Source: Phoronis australis
Lineage: Eukaryota > Phoronida > Phoronidae
Reading direction: 5' to 3'
Length of the DNA stretch: 64,000 bases
NCBI GenBank assembly: GCA_002633005.1
Contig: NMRA01000566.1
Location: forward strand, 89,273-153,272
The number at the start of each line of letters is the position of its first letter. Positions within the stretch are counted from its first letter, which is position 1. A program made the translations under genes and the position numbers. Under the pieces are notes generated by a model. That model did no database searches, had not been told where the DNA came from, and was given only the letters and a program-made list of their open reading frames with translations. This document shows, piece by piece, positions 40,601-55,600 of this stretch.

Positions 40601-43600
40601 AAAGATCCTACAAATGGTTTAAGAGATACAGCTGTGGGCGCAAAAAAGAAACTGCCACTAGGAGGCCTCGCAGTAGTCGAAGACATCGGAAAATCATCCT
40701 CTGCCATCCACTTCATAATAAAAACATCCATGCCAATTTTCACAATTATCCTGAAGCCGGTTTGATCTATGGAGGGGTGGACGCCAAAAAACAAACACCA
40801 AAACAGTAAAAATGGCCACTAAGTGGCGCAAACTAGGTCGAATCCATCTGAAAATAAAAAGACAGCGTCACCTCACTAACAGAAGCCTGTACCCCACATT
40901 TTATGAAAATACCTTAAAGACCTTTGAAGATACAGAGGATAACGTAAAAAAATAAAAATTGCCACTAGGTGGCACACCTTATGTCAGATCTGTTCGAAAG
41001 TTGTCGTCGTCCATTGTCAACATCACATAATGAATGCACTCATTAAATTTAGTAAAGATGCTTCAGAACGGTTCAGGAGATAAAGCCATAGGCGCAAAAA
41101 AAAACAAAACTTTCACTAGGAGGCGCCAAAGTAGTTGAAGTCGTCGGAAAATCATTGTCAACCGTCCTCTTCATACTTAGAACATACATGCCAATTTTCA
41201 CAATCATGCTTAGAGAGGTTTGGTTGACAGAGGGGTGGACGGCAAAAAAACTCGAAAACCGTAAAAGTGGACACTAGGTGGTGCAAACTATGTTGAATCC
41301 ATCCCAAAAAGGGAGGATGTTGTCGTTTCACTACTAGATGCCTATATACCAAATTTCATGAAAAAACTTTGAGGACCGTTGAAGATACAGACTGAGGTAA
41401 ACGTAAAAAATAAATTGCCACTAGGGGGCACATCGGTAGTCGGATCCGTCCGAAAGTTCGCTCATGCCGTCCCATCCATAAAAGGAACATATGTGCAAAA
41501 TTTCATGAGCATACGTCAATCGGTTTTGGAGATAGAGCAACGGATGCCCGATGCCACCCGGACGGACGTGAATGATGGCATAATGCGTCCACATATAAAT
41601 ATGTGGGCGCATAACAACTATAAAATAACGATAAAATAAAAAATCCAAAATTTAACCGTAAGCAACATTCCTACAAGTAAAATGATTGCTTAAAACTTTA
41701 GAAAACCGACTAACAAAATTTTAAAATTACACGGCTATTATCACTTTATTGTCACAATAAATATTCAGCAGTGCGTGAATAATTTTACAGAACAAAAATA
41801 AAAATTACATTTTTTACAAGTTTCAAACAGTGCTGAAGCAGGTCAAATTGAAACTGAAAAACTTAGTTAAAGGGGGTGAATTACCCACTGAATCAATTAT
41901 TAGACTCCATTCAATGTGCAGAGTTACCATGGCTTAACATAATGCTAATTCAAAGAGCCAAAAACAATTACAATTAAGATTCATCTAAAAACATGAACAA
42001 AGATGTAATCATTATGGTTGCCAAAGATAGCGCAGCTGGTGTTTTAACTGACAAACGTGGCACTTGGCTTGTAGCATAGTTGACTGTTCTTAGCCAAGTT
42101 AATCCTATATTTCATGGGAGATAACTACCTTGAAATCATCAGACAACAAGGCAGAAACTTCACAAAATTGCGAACGAATAGTAAATTTTCAATTGAAGAA
42201 ATTTCTGCTCAGCTGTTGAATCATGAGTGATGGAAAGGTCTCTTAAGCTTTCAACGCCAATGTTTAATTTATTCAATTTCAAAACGATTCTGATTCTGGG
42301 TCTGAGTTTGAATTTTCAGGCAAGGTACGTACCATTGTGGGATACAACCAAAAGCCTTCGTTTACTGATGATGTTTTTTACCTGAAATCTTGAATAACCC
42401 ACAGCACCTGATAAATACTTGCCTCACAATAATCCTTTGACTAAAAATAATTCTAGAGCCTTTTGGTAACGTTCCCCTACTTTTTTAAGTATATTACTTA
42501 AAGTGTTTACCACTGCCACTGTGAAATGTAGTTCTGAAAATATCTCAGCAGTAAAAGTTCAAGCAAATACCCAGCAGTTGCCTCAAACCTTTAAAGTACT
42601 TATCAAAAAACAACAAATAACAGCCCCACCAGTCGATTAGATGACAAATTAGAACACCAACAAACACTATTTGACGATATGTTAATTAGTTGACCTCAAG
42701 TTTCGAGCACTTATTGGTCAATAGATCCAACCAATCACGCCATTAATCACACTCTATGGTGCTTATTGTGCAACCACCAGATATTGCTGTTGGATTATGG
42801 TATAATATGCTTATTGTGCACTCACCAGATATTGCTGTTGGATTATGGTATAATAGGAATGGTGAGGAATAGCGTACGTGGTGTTTGTAAGAACCCACTG
42901 TATTTGACCTCACTGTGGCACTTTTCACTTTCCTGATGGACATCAGAGGTTAGTGCGGAGATGGCACAAGTTTGTACAAGAAACTAAGGTGTTGATGGAC
43001 ACGGCATATTGGCACCGGGTGCATTCATAAGTCACATTCATGTCCGAGGAGCTAAGAAACGTTCATTTAATTCACTTTTCTTATACATTGACATTTTTGA
43101 GATAATAAATTCATGATTGTTACATAAAGTGCTATAAAGGAAAGATTAATCATGCTCACAGTGCAGTCATTTGAATGTCTTAACAACTGAAGGTAAATTG
43201 TGGTTTTAAACACTCTATTACTGAGCAGCTGTCTAATCACCTCATGCACGTTCATACGGTCTACTCCCTTGTCACAGTCACGCAGCTCATAACGAGGCTC
43301 GTCGCAAGGGGAGTGGCGTACAATACGACCACGGCGCCCTGTCATCTCGGCCACCTGACCAGGCCCACCAAGTTTATCAATGATTTCATCCAGAGGGCTG
43401 TCAGGGAGAGGAATCTTCTTTACAAAATCCAACAGCATGTTCCTTGCTGTGACAGACCATTGGTCATGCTTGGGATCTTCTTCAGTCACCTGAATTTCAC
43501 AGACAAGGGAATACTAAAATACAATTCATCGCATTTTAAACTCTGGTCAGCAAGCCACCTGTGGCCAAATCACACCAGCTTAAGAACTATAGGATGATAT

Positions 43601-46600
43601 CAAATACAATTACTGAGAAATTTACACTCAAATTTAAAAATTAATAATAAATTTGATCACACCTCGAATTCAAGAAAAAAACAATTATGTTGTCTAAAAT
43701 TTATATAGGCAAGGCCCATTATCAAATACTACAACTAACCTAACATTTTTCTTCAGTTTGAGTCATTAGAGCACAAAGTCACAATCCTTAATTATAAAGT
43801 TTGAACTACACTTTGCGACATTCATAATTAATATGACGCCAATCCTGCCTTCATAGCAGAAACTACATAATGAAACAGACACACAAATTGAAAAGACACA
43901 AAGCATGTGATTGCAGTAACCAAGCTAAAATACCAGACAAATATTATAACACACCCTTGAGGTTTCTATTTGTGTTGGGAAGTTCAGCTCAATAAAACGG
44001 GTCAGCATTTCTCGACAGAGGGAGACAAATCCAGTCAACTTCTCACCGTTTTTGCTGAGCTCACTCACAAGGCTGGCCTGTAAAATGCCATAAGTTCCTT
44101 GAAAACAGAATTTTTAAAAACTTGCAAAAAGCAAAGGTAACAGTTGTCTACAAATTCTTCCATTCTGGACAAAATATGGCAGACAAGTAATTTAACAAAT
44201 TCCTCAATCTAAATACCTTGTAAAAAAGCTTTATCTGAAGTTAGTCCAAAATTTGAAAATTTGCAATAAGTTTTTAATTACTGAATATAGAAACCATGCA
44301 AATTTTAATACTCAATACCAGACATAAATGAAGAAATGTTACCAATGAATGTATATTTTATTTTCATCTTACATATTTCATTCTGAGCTGGCGTCAAGTA
44401 AGCTCAAAAGTTTTCATTTGGGTAAAATCACATGAACTGATTATTGTGTACAAAGTAGGCTGTTCTTTATCCATTCCAGCTGCGTAACTACGACTCAGTT
44501 ACTAACAGCAAATTCTATTATTAAATAGTATCTGCCACGCATTCAAAGGTGTTTACAAATCAACCATCTACAAAGTTTAACTTTTTTATTAAGGCTACTT
44601 GCAGTAAAGAGGCAGATCTCAAATTGTTCCTGAGTCAGAACTGAAGTGATTTCTGAGCTTAGTAAGAGCCAACACATCGTAATTACTCAGACAAGAGCAT
44701 ACTATATAACTTGAGTTGAATGGGTTGGTCATTTTATGTCCCAACTGAAAAAAGTCTAACACCTATAACCATAACAGATGAACTAAAAAGAATTTATTAT
44801 TTAATAAAAAATAGTCCCTTTAATGCTCAGGGGTACTACCATAAAAGAAGACTTGGCACTCAGATGGAAGTTGCTTTCAAAACCAATTTCCCATTGAAAG
44901 ATTGCCTTTTTGTTCCACACACGAGGTTTCATTTTGTGAGATTTTTGTTAAACGGTTAATAGAGGTTTACCATACACCAGCTTTAAAGCACATTTATTTC
45001 TTATGACTAGTTTCGAATATCAATTTCTCATTTAGCAGACTGAGTTCTGTGTCTTCTAAACGACCACTGATATTCCTGGACAACTTATTTTTACCTCTCC
45101 AGTACTCTGAAGGCCGATGACGACACAGAAGTTCTCAGCTAAAGCTTTTTCAGCCTCTTCAACAATGGCTGGAACTTTGATCCCCAGACTGAAAGAAAAT
45201 GCAAGTAATGTGAAGGATTAGACAACATTTTGATTCCCTATAATCATAGCTAATGACCCATTGTTTCAACTACTAAACACAACAAGAACGCTTCTCATTT
45301 TGATCAATTATAATTGTTGGTGAGAATTGTATCAAGAAATCTCATGGCCACAGTGGTATTTGGATCACTTCAACACTCATCACCATTTATCCTTAGCTCC
45401 ATAGGAAAACTTTCGAGATTGACAAAGACCCTGCAAAGGATGAAGAGATTTGTCAGCAGATACAAAAAAACAAAATCGCCACTAGGGAGCGACACAGTAG
45501 TTGAACCTGTCCAAAAGTCACCTGACCCAATAAATATCAGATAGGTAAAAACCAAAAGAAACATATCCTCCATGAGGTTAACTAGTTTCAGAAAACGTAC
45601 TTTAACAGGGTTTAAAGTCTAAAATTTTCTGCATGTTGTTGAATGCACAGGCTAGTCGATATTGTCCTACAAAGTGTTAGGTGAGTGCTTTTAAGTCAAT
45701 TGGTTTCACTACAATTTATCAATTATCTTCCATACGGTTTAATACTAACTCAGGTATCAAATTTGCGAAGACAAAAAACACTAAATATGGCTGCATCAAG
45801 TGACAACAGGAAATTATATTTTTCAATTCCCCAAAATTCTAATCAATGACTGGACTAAGCAGAATTTGAATTGTAATGGAATTCAGTCTTCAGTGAATGT
45901 GTGTATCACACTTCAGTCTAGTTGGTCTTGTGGCAATTTAGAGGTTAATTTATGGCCCCATCTACCTACCACAGTTGCTTGAAGAATCTTTGATGCGTAG
46001 ACCAGAAGGCCGACCATATCCTTGTGTTAGTACACCCAGTGCGAGAGATGGCACTCTCCAAGGATTTACGAAGTTCATTCCTGCAAGAAAGCAGACTTGT
46101 AACTCAACTAACCTGTCTCTATTTTCTTTATGAATTAACTTTCTCATTTTGTTTCAAAATTGCATCTAACATATCTACACATTGTTTTCAGAATTGTCAA
46201 AACTTTCATATTATCTACTGATAAACAAAGGAATCAATCAAAACAAAACAAAACTGACCTCATCTAAAATGGAAACAATTAAACGTTAACTGGTGAATTG
46301 CTTCAAAATAGATATAACATAGAATTTTAATAACTTCACATTCAATCCTTACATTCCTCTCATTCAATATTCCTTCAACATCATCATAACCATGAAGCAA
46401 TGCAATCACTGTAGAGCTAAAATACAACTTTTATGCACTCTTAATATTTCTAAACCACGAACACAACAACTGCATGCCACGGGTGTATACTTACCAGACA
46501 TGTGCAGCTGTGTCATACATTTTAACCTGACACTTGGTCAAGTGAATTTCAGTGGTCATGAACTAGAAAAGAAAAAATAATTTTCAGTTAACTTAAGAAC

Positions 46601-49600
46601 ACACTTTGCATTATTTTCACTAATTCATAGCAGAGAATTCATAAAATGCGAGACTTTGCTAGTAAAAATATGAATGTATCACAAAGTACAGTCCTGCATG
46701 TATTTGCATTTTTATTAGTAATTTACAAAAAAGGACATTGCCCTTGAATAGTGGTGGCCATTTTGTTGGTGCATCACAAGATATTCAGATAAATTTGAAA
46801 AAATCATATTTAATCCCAGTTATATTAAAATGTTTGATAACATGATGAAAGAGTATCGTCTTGAAATAACTAAGTTTAAACTAAAGATTGCTATGAGCTC
46901 AAATTCCTTTCATAAAGTTATTAACTGAAAAGAACATGGGCGGCACAGCACTGAAAAAAGTGGGGGGCTATAGACATTAAACAAAATGCATTCCAGGTAC
47001 CTCTGTCTGCTTAAAGCTCAGTCCTCTGGACAAGTACATTCCAGACATCTTCATCTCCATAGCTAACATCTCAGCAACACCTAAAAAGGTCAGACTTGAA
47101 AGTTCACTAACCCAAGAGGCCTACATAAACAAGAACTGTTCTAGAATAATTTCTACCAAAGCAACATATACTACCACACTTTGCCATTTGAGATGGAGAC
47201 CGAGTGGTTTCAGCAATCTGCTAAGAGACTGTGACACAATTATTTTGTGAACTGCTCAAGTTGTCAATAAAGGCCAAAAATCATTTTGTTTTCAATTTAT
47301 AGTTTTTCTTTGATGTAAGGTTGGGGTTCGGCGAAACCAGTCTTTCACATACATTGGTTACCAATGAACTAAAAAGCTTGCAGTACTCTTTGTTCACAAA
47401 TTTCTGAGCAAAGAAAACTTATTGAATTATTTTCTATTATATTTTTGTGCTTTTCTTTTTCAAGATGACTTGCAAGTCCATGCCAGGGTGAAGGAAACAG
47501 TGAGTTTTTGTTCACTGTTTCCCTGGACTGCAACCCTATGTCACAACAATAAAATACATGAAAATTTTTGTAGTATACTTTAAGATGACAATGTTGAATG
47601 CACAAAACACTTTTAGTGAAGACTTTTCTTTTAAACAAAATGTTTTAGTCACACCACGACCACACCACTACCACACCACTACCACACCACTACCTATGAA
47701 ATTAGCTTTACAATGCTCAATGCTAACTGAACACAATAACTTGGTCAAAGTGGGTGACAACATTTATCTGTTGGAAGCAGTATGTTCTGCTTTATCCAAG
47801 TCAACTCTGAAAGAGTCATTTATGTCTTTTGTAATGGAAGACGTTACGTTGGAAAGCAATAGGAAGGACTTCGGTTATGTGTTGCAACAACAGATGGTAC
47901 TAGGTGTGTCACTAAGAGAGGGCGCTGTCACTCCACCAAAAAAGATCTGACCAAACACCAAAGACACTTCAACAGGCCATCAGAGACATGACGAAGAGTG
48001 CAGACCCAGAGTCAAACTTAGTGAAAGCACCATCTGAAAATATGACTGAGTAACAAATCAAAATTCTGGTGAATGGTGTTCATAGTATGTATTAAATTGT
48101 TTATTCTCTTTATCTCTCAAAATTGACTTAGAAATTGAACTTACCAAGCCCTTTTCTGTGCACAGACTCCAGAAAGTTTGCAAATGTTTTGAATGGTGCA
48201 CCATCACCCCACAGACCCAAGCGCTCCATGAATGCCTAAAAATGTGTCAATAAAGGTCAGAGGTCCTTCAGGAGATTCAAGTATGGCATACCTTATAGCT
48301 TATAGTTTGAAATCACAGGGAAAAGCTCACAAATGACACTTAAAAAAAAAAAGATCCTCAAGCTACTTTCCATAGCCAAAATTGTGGCAACACTCGTAAA
48401 CATGCATGATCTAACCATTATTGCCATTTTCATGCCATGGTGCATTTGGCCAGCTTTTCACACAAAACGTGTTTTGGTCAAGATAGACCAGCCTGAAAAT
48501 CCTCCCCTCCTTTTCAGGTCGGTCAAAATTCCTAGGTAAGCCACATGCCTTTATATGGCCGGTAACATGCGATTTCACACTAATACACATTAGCTGATGG
48601 CATTAAAATAAGAGTTGCTTAACGAAACAACACGTCTGTTTTCACTTTTTCACTCTTCTGGTGGATTTAAACTAATATAAAAATAAAAATCTTGTTATAA
48701 TTTTGACCTTTGTACGTACTATCTAAATACAGGTGAAGTTTTAACTGAGGTCACTTCGGTCAGATCAGCCGAGTTTGAAGTAACTTTTAGTAATACTATG
48801 CGGTTAAGCGGTTTCCTTTGTTTTGAATTTTATATCCGTTAAGAATTTAATTTACACTTATTTCAAAGTAAATAAACAGAAATTAGCGTGGAATATCAGT
48901 AAAAACCCGAGTAAAAATTCCAGAGAAAGTAACAAATTTCACGAATTTATGAATCCGCAACAGTGTAATTTGCGTAGTGCCATAGTATTCTAAGTAATCC
49001 CTTCTCATGGGTGTCGTGAGCACATGTATGAACTGTAAAGTTTCATGATCGTTTTTTGCCTTTTCAAAATGAGGTGCGCTGGGTGACTGTGTTCATGCAC
49101 ATAGTTACATTTTTGTCGTAAAAGCGAAAATCCCGACAAATCAATGTTAATTTCAAGAGTTGATGATTTTTGTCAGAAGTCATGGCGAATATATGGAAGG
49201 AACTTGAACAAAAAATTACACTAAAATTGTTGCAAAAAAAATCACCGAAAGTTTTTGCTTCAAAGTTCCATCTATTTTCCACAAGAATTACCGTGAACTT
49301 TTTAAGACCACCACATTATGATCAATGCTGAACGGCGGTTCGACCGCGACATAGATATTTGGTGGTTATACCATCCACAAACACTCATGTGTTACAAGTT
49401 CTGTATCCGTGTTCGTTAATAATGAATTGTAGAAAGAGTATACTGGAGTGATGAAAAGTTATAAACGACAGGTACGTTATAATACAACTCAATTGTGCTT
49501 TTCCTGAACCTTCTATAATTCTGTATGTATTGGTTTAACTAAACTGACTTGTCGAAAAAGTTCTGTACTGTATAAACTTAATGCCGCTGAAAAAAGTTTC

Positions 49601-52600
49601 ATATACGAATGTTGACGTTCAAGGCATCTCACCATTCACTTAAAAGTAGTTCCATTGCCAGACCAGGCGTAATTATCATGTTTATTGTCTGTACAGACGA
49701 GTGGGTAATGAACTATTGAAATCGCTGTTAAAAGCGTGACTGTCAAGTTTAACGTCCCCGTAACCCCTGAGATTCTATCACGATCATTTCACGTTATGAG
49801 TCACAAACCAACATTAATCTATAGATCCTAACCATTTCACTATCAACACCAATTGTGAGGTAAGCCTCTCATGGGGGTTCATACACAATGCACAGACAAG
49901 AACCAAACAAACAACTCAGGTTACAGGAGACAACTGACTTCTCTACAGAAAAAGGATTGTTAAGAACGGTGATTTTGGGAATGTTCCGAATTCCAACTAT
50001 TTCGTTTTTCTCAAATGTGAAATCCACCAAGCAAGTACTTTGAAGCTCTAACAAATAGCTGAAATGTTCCAAAATCCTCAACTTTCCCCTTAAAAACACA
50101 GAAATTTGGATTAATTTCAGACACATGCCCCTTTCAGACAGAACATTGAATTTGTTATTAATTCTTCTTTTGCAATCCAGCCAATGTTTCAAATAAATTC
50201 CACCTGAAATTTGTCACTCACCATGTTTTTAACATCTGTAACGCCAGTTGCACTGCAGTATACCACACGCGCTTTGGGCAATATCCTGGAAAAACAATGA
50301 GATATTGGTGACCAACACTCCAGAGCCTCGTAAACAACATTCATTTTCAAAAATTCACAATTTTAAGGCTCTTAAATGCCATAAGAATATTTTTTACAAA
50401 AGAGAACAAAGGGCATACAAAGATATGCTCAGAACCAGAGTTAAAAAACTTGTAAAGAAATAGCTTTCAGGTGCAAAACATAAAGTCTGAACATCACTCA
50501 TTACCTCAACCGGGTGAGAACTTGTTTTGAACCCAGCGCAGAGATAAAGCAAGTACATGCTTGAATACAAGACTAGAAAAAGTAAAATATGAGTGGGAAA
50601 TTGAACTCACTCATATTATTCCAACAGGCGTAGAACCAACATCCAGCAATTTTTCATGTTGTTTTTGTTATCACTTTTTACAAAACTAGAGCAAATTTGG
50701 AAATACGAGTTCAGAATATGTCGTAACTCATATTATCATGCTGGCATTTTCGAGTGTTAGAATGACAACCCATGCTATGGGGGTGATCATTTAATGAAAA
50801 CGAGGCTTACCTTTGAATATTGGACACAGCCAGGGCAACTTTAGTGCTCGCTTGCTCTTTGCCCTAGAACACAAATACCATGATTTACATTACCATAAAT
50901 TAAAAACATAAGAGAGGAGCGGTTATTTAGGCCAGTGTCTTGAAACATTGACCTGGGCCCAAGATCAAATCTCTATACTCAACAACTGACCAACTGACCA
51001 CTGCCATGGCATGCTCGTCTTACAAAATGTACAGAAAATTATGCAGCGATTCCAAAGAGGGCAATGCCAGATGACCTTTGTGACAAACTTGACAAAAAAG
51101 TTTTTAAAATAATCCATAAGTCAAAATTCGGCATATTTTCGATGCACAAACAGCAAAATAAATAATTATTCATTCCTTTTCTACCAGAACCCACTTCAAG
51201 TTCAGCTAAATCTCTACTATATTTCGACACACTTAGTCAAAATCATCATTGGCAACTTACCTTAAAAGTCTATTGGCCACAAACAATTAAAGGCAAGGCA
51301 CAATATCAATCTGAACTCAGTCACTGAAATTTGGAATAAGAGCCATTCTATTCCAAAAAAAGTTCAACTAAAATGCAAGAGACGTTTGTCCAAGCATGGC
51401 AGAAATTGGCAGAATTCTGGCGAAGTTTTTCCTGTTTATTTTGAAAAACTACAATTCAGATGTCTGATAAAACCAAAAACATTTTGATCATTCACTTTCT
51501 TCAGCCTCAAAGACATTGTACAAGAAAATGGATCTTAACACCATAATTTGTGCTGCACATCAGAACAACCCAACAAACATTGTTCTCTATTAGCCATGAA
51601 TCCATTGTTAAGAACCTGTGTTCTGCAATTTAACAGCCATCACCTTCAAATGTGGTCTCCTATATTTACAAGAGGAATAACCTTACTATGGGAATCTGAC
51701 TGACCCCGAGACAAAACCACAGTGGGGTCACTGTAACAGATTAGCACTATAATGCTCAACTACAATTAAATGTAACTTGACATCAAATAATATTCGTGTA
51801 ACTTTAACACATTGTGAAAGTGTGACTATTGGAACAGTGTAATACCGGAACAAAGTTTTTGGCCTTGTGACATTCGTCGAAGACTAGACATCCATCGAAC
51901 TCCGAGCCGCCACACCAATTGACGAGCTGTTGCAGTCGGCTTGTTTTGGCGCCACCTAGAGGACCACCGCGTTGCACAGATGATACGAGGGTAGCATAAG
52001 TGTTAAATAAAACACCTTCCTTGAAATCTGAGGGCAATCCAAACACCCTACAATGCAAGCCAAATGCAACGTCTGGTAAACTTACTTGCAACAATATTTT
52101 CAATACTTTGATATTTACTGATGTACCAAATACCGCTCTCTCTGTGATTTTGTCCTATTTACCCACAATGCTGAAGCCACAAGACACCGTGTGCACAGCT
52201 CCCATGCTAATTCCAATTTCACAACAAAATGATCGTATTTAACATTTCAATAGTTGTGATGACGCTTTGCAAGTTTCTGCTGCAATGCTGACACTGCAAA
52301 CTGCAGGCTGAGTAAGTCGCGATTCACTTCATACTAACTTGTCTATCGCAGGACAGCAGTGTTCAGCAGCCTAACCTTTGGAAGACTTGCTTAGTCATAC
52401 AAAGTGTTTTTTTTCTACCTCCGCACAAAAGAGTTGAATAGAAGAGGTAGCTTTTAAAGGGACTTCATCACCAAGAAAATTGATTTACTGAGATTTGATT
52501 CAATCTTTGTGATGCAAAGTAGTCCACGACACAGTTTAGCTACTAGGAAGATGCTATCTTCTGTCATAATTCCAATAACTTGTATAAAGAACATGATTCT

Positions 52601-55600
52601 TGATTACTTAGTTTCTTTGTCCAACTGCTGGCATCCCTCTATCACTTTAATGTGACAGCCCAGGTCTGCTAGGTCCCTGGAATGTAAAATTGCAATAAAT
52701 TATGAAGAAAAACTATTTACAAATCAGAAAAGGGAAAATTGTTTACTATCGCTATAGCCAAAAGAACGAAACAATGCGTTTCCTAAATAACAAATACGAA
52801 AAAGTCAGATGGACATTTTGGTGTATGTGTAAGGCCAACATACTGTCAAGAGGTGACATGATTCTATCCAGGTTGCGTTAAACATAAACACTAACCTTGA
52901 AAACCTTTGACTGGTTACGCAAGTCATTATCAATTCATAAAATTAGGAAATTTTGTTAAGATTCAACATCAATCATTGGGCCATGATACCTGACTTGAAA
53001 AACAATGAATTTTGCAAAACAGCCATTAAAAAAGCAGACTTTTTGTGTACTTTTTAGTGTAAACATCTTAGTTTCTAACCTCCGAGCATCAACAATGAGA
53101 TCTGAAGAAATGCTAAACCAGATGTGCTTTGTTCGTTTTCGAGCGAAGTTGTCGAGTATTATGCCAGCAATCTGTCTGCCCTTGCCGACTCCGGCTCCAT
53201 CGCCGAGGAAAAAACCCGCGCGAGTGTTGTTGGGCAGTATAGTCTGGTGGCGCTGACACTGGGAATTACAGAGACGTGATGAGAAATAAGGAAGTGAACA
53301 AGAGGATGTGGAGACTGATGATCTTCATTGGCAAAATAAAAACATTGCATCAGATGAGAATTGTGTACTTACCATTTCATTTTTGCTCTCACTCCAAAAA
53401 TTCTACTGGACAGTGCATAGAATAGAATTTTGTAAGAAACTTAATAGCATGTTCCTTGAATAGCATAATTTACTGTTTTGTGTGATGTAAAAACAAAATG
53501 CATTTCTCTTTCTCAGAAACGGACCACAATGCAACTATTTTAACATTAAGTTTTAAAAAAACTGAAAGTGTAGATAACCTAATCTTTATTCTCTGTCTGG
53601 ATATCTAGCAGCATAATGCCAGCCCAAAAGCAGAAGTTAAGCAATTAAAACATCAGTGCCGCAATGCAAATAGAAGATAACACTGCCAACGTAACTAAAA
53701 CAGCTGGCTAAAATAAATCAAAGCATTGACAAAATTATTCTCAGTAAAGGTCCCTGATGTCTAAGCATTTAGTCTTTCATCGGTTTTAAAACTGCTCATT
53801 TCTGCTAACAAATAAGTACGAAATGATACATTAAATAATGACCAACTGATAACATAGTGTGCAAGCAACAATCACCGAATGTAAGCACGCAAATATGCAA
53901 TTTTTGTGATAAGAACTTACGGCATACAACACACCCTGTAGCTGAAGTCCACTGAGTTTCCCCGAGGTGACAATCTCTGTTGGTAGGGCACTGGCCAAAT
54001 TGTAGGTGGGGTCAGGTAAGGACAGGTGCTGGGTAGAGTTGAGAAACAAAATAAAGATAAATCTTAGAAATTTGCTTCGGTTCTTTTGATAAGCCACTCA
54101 TAATTTTAGCATCAGCATAGCAAAAGCCCAAGGGATAGTTATTTCTCGAAGAGTAACTCAGGCAATTTCGTAAAATGCAGACCCATAATTATCTTAGAGA
54201 GGCATTTCCGTGTGTTAATTATTTTTCGACTGGTGTACAGCTATTACTATCCAAGGAACAATAGAACATTGCATGGACAGACAGCCAGCAATTGGCTCAC
54301 ATCTCATAGACCAAATACAATGTCCAACTCAATATGCAACAGTCCATCGGTCAATGAGTTTGCTCCACGGAAGTGAATGCAGAACCAAGATGAGAACATT
54401 TTGCTGGGCCATTCACATCATTTTGGTGGGCCATTCACATCATTTTGGTGGGCCATTCACATCATTCTGCTGGGCCATTCATATCATTCTGCTGGGCCAC
54501 TCACATTATTCTGCTGGGCCATTCACATCATTCTGTTGGGCCATTCACATCATTCTGCTGTGCCATTCACATCATTCTGCTGGGCCATTCACATCATTCT
54601 GCTGGGCCATTCACATCATTCTGCTGGGCCATTCATATCATTTTGCTGGGCCATTCACATCACTTTGCTGGGCCATTCACATGATTTTGCTGGGCCATTC
54701 ACGTCATTTTGCATCGTTTCATTGATACCAGATAGAAGCCAATGGAACAATAATCAACAGAAAAATGTCTGTCCAAGATAATCTGGCATCTTTATTTTTA
54801 CTCAAGGTAACACCAAAAATGGTTACTTTCCCCTATAAAGTCACAAAACACCTGAGACAATAAAACAATAGATACTACCTAGAGTTCAAGCAGGAAACCA
54901 GGCTATACCACAACCTGCGAAAACATGACTGTTTCTGCTTTGCAAAAGTTGGCAAAATCACTGACAAGCTTGAACTGAATGCCAAAAGGTAGCAAATTAA
55001 TTAAAATCAGGACACCACCCCCAACTTCAAGGCAGATATAGGTTTGTGACAGTGGTAAATATTAAGTAGGCTGATTAAAAGGTATTTAAAAACTTGATAT
55101 CGGGAATGGACAAGACTGGTTTGCCTTAGTGTGTAGTAAATGTATGAACTGTTTGTATAGGCAATAGTACATGAAGCATGAAGGGCAGTGCAATGTAAGG
55201 GGTCATTATGACACAACCACCCATCAATTTGCAAACAGTGAGTGGTGAACACGCATTAATGTTTTAACAAAGACACTAAGTAGATAAACTAGATAACCTT
55301 GACCTGAAGCTGAGTATTTAACAAAACATGACTGTTGAAAAGAAAACTTGCAATTTAAATACTGTTATGCACGTGTAACAGACTGTCTAGAGATAAGAAA
55401 CAGAAAAAGCCACGTACTGCTAGACTCCCTGCCTCCACAATATCCGCTGGGTGGGGCTGACAACTGGGTAGGATCTCTTGGTGCTCGTAGTGCGAGAAGA
55501 CTTCGTTGCTGGAAAATACAATACTTTGCAACACTACAAAATCAGGGTTTCAATCAATGAAATTCAATGCAATCGGTGAATACATTACAAGCACCTTTAA

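Noticed and set aside
54398-54712. CRISPR-like regular repeats.
   Set aside because: Units are contiguous without spacers and the DNA is animal nuclear; it is a minisatellite.
54273-54725. 150-codon and overlapping ORFs.
   Set aside because: They come from the 24-bp minisatellite, which is open in all three plus frames.
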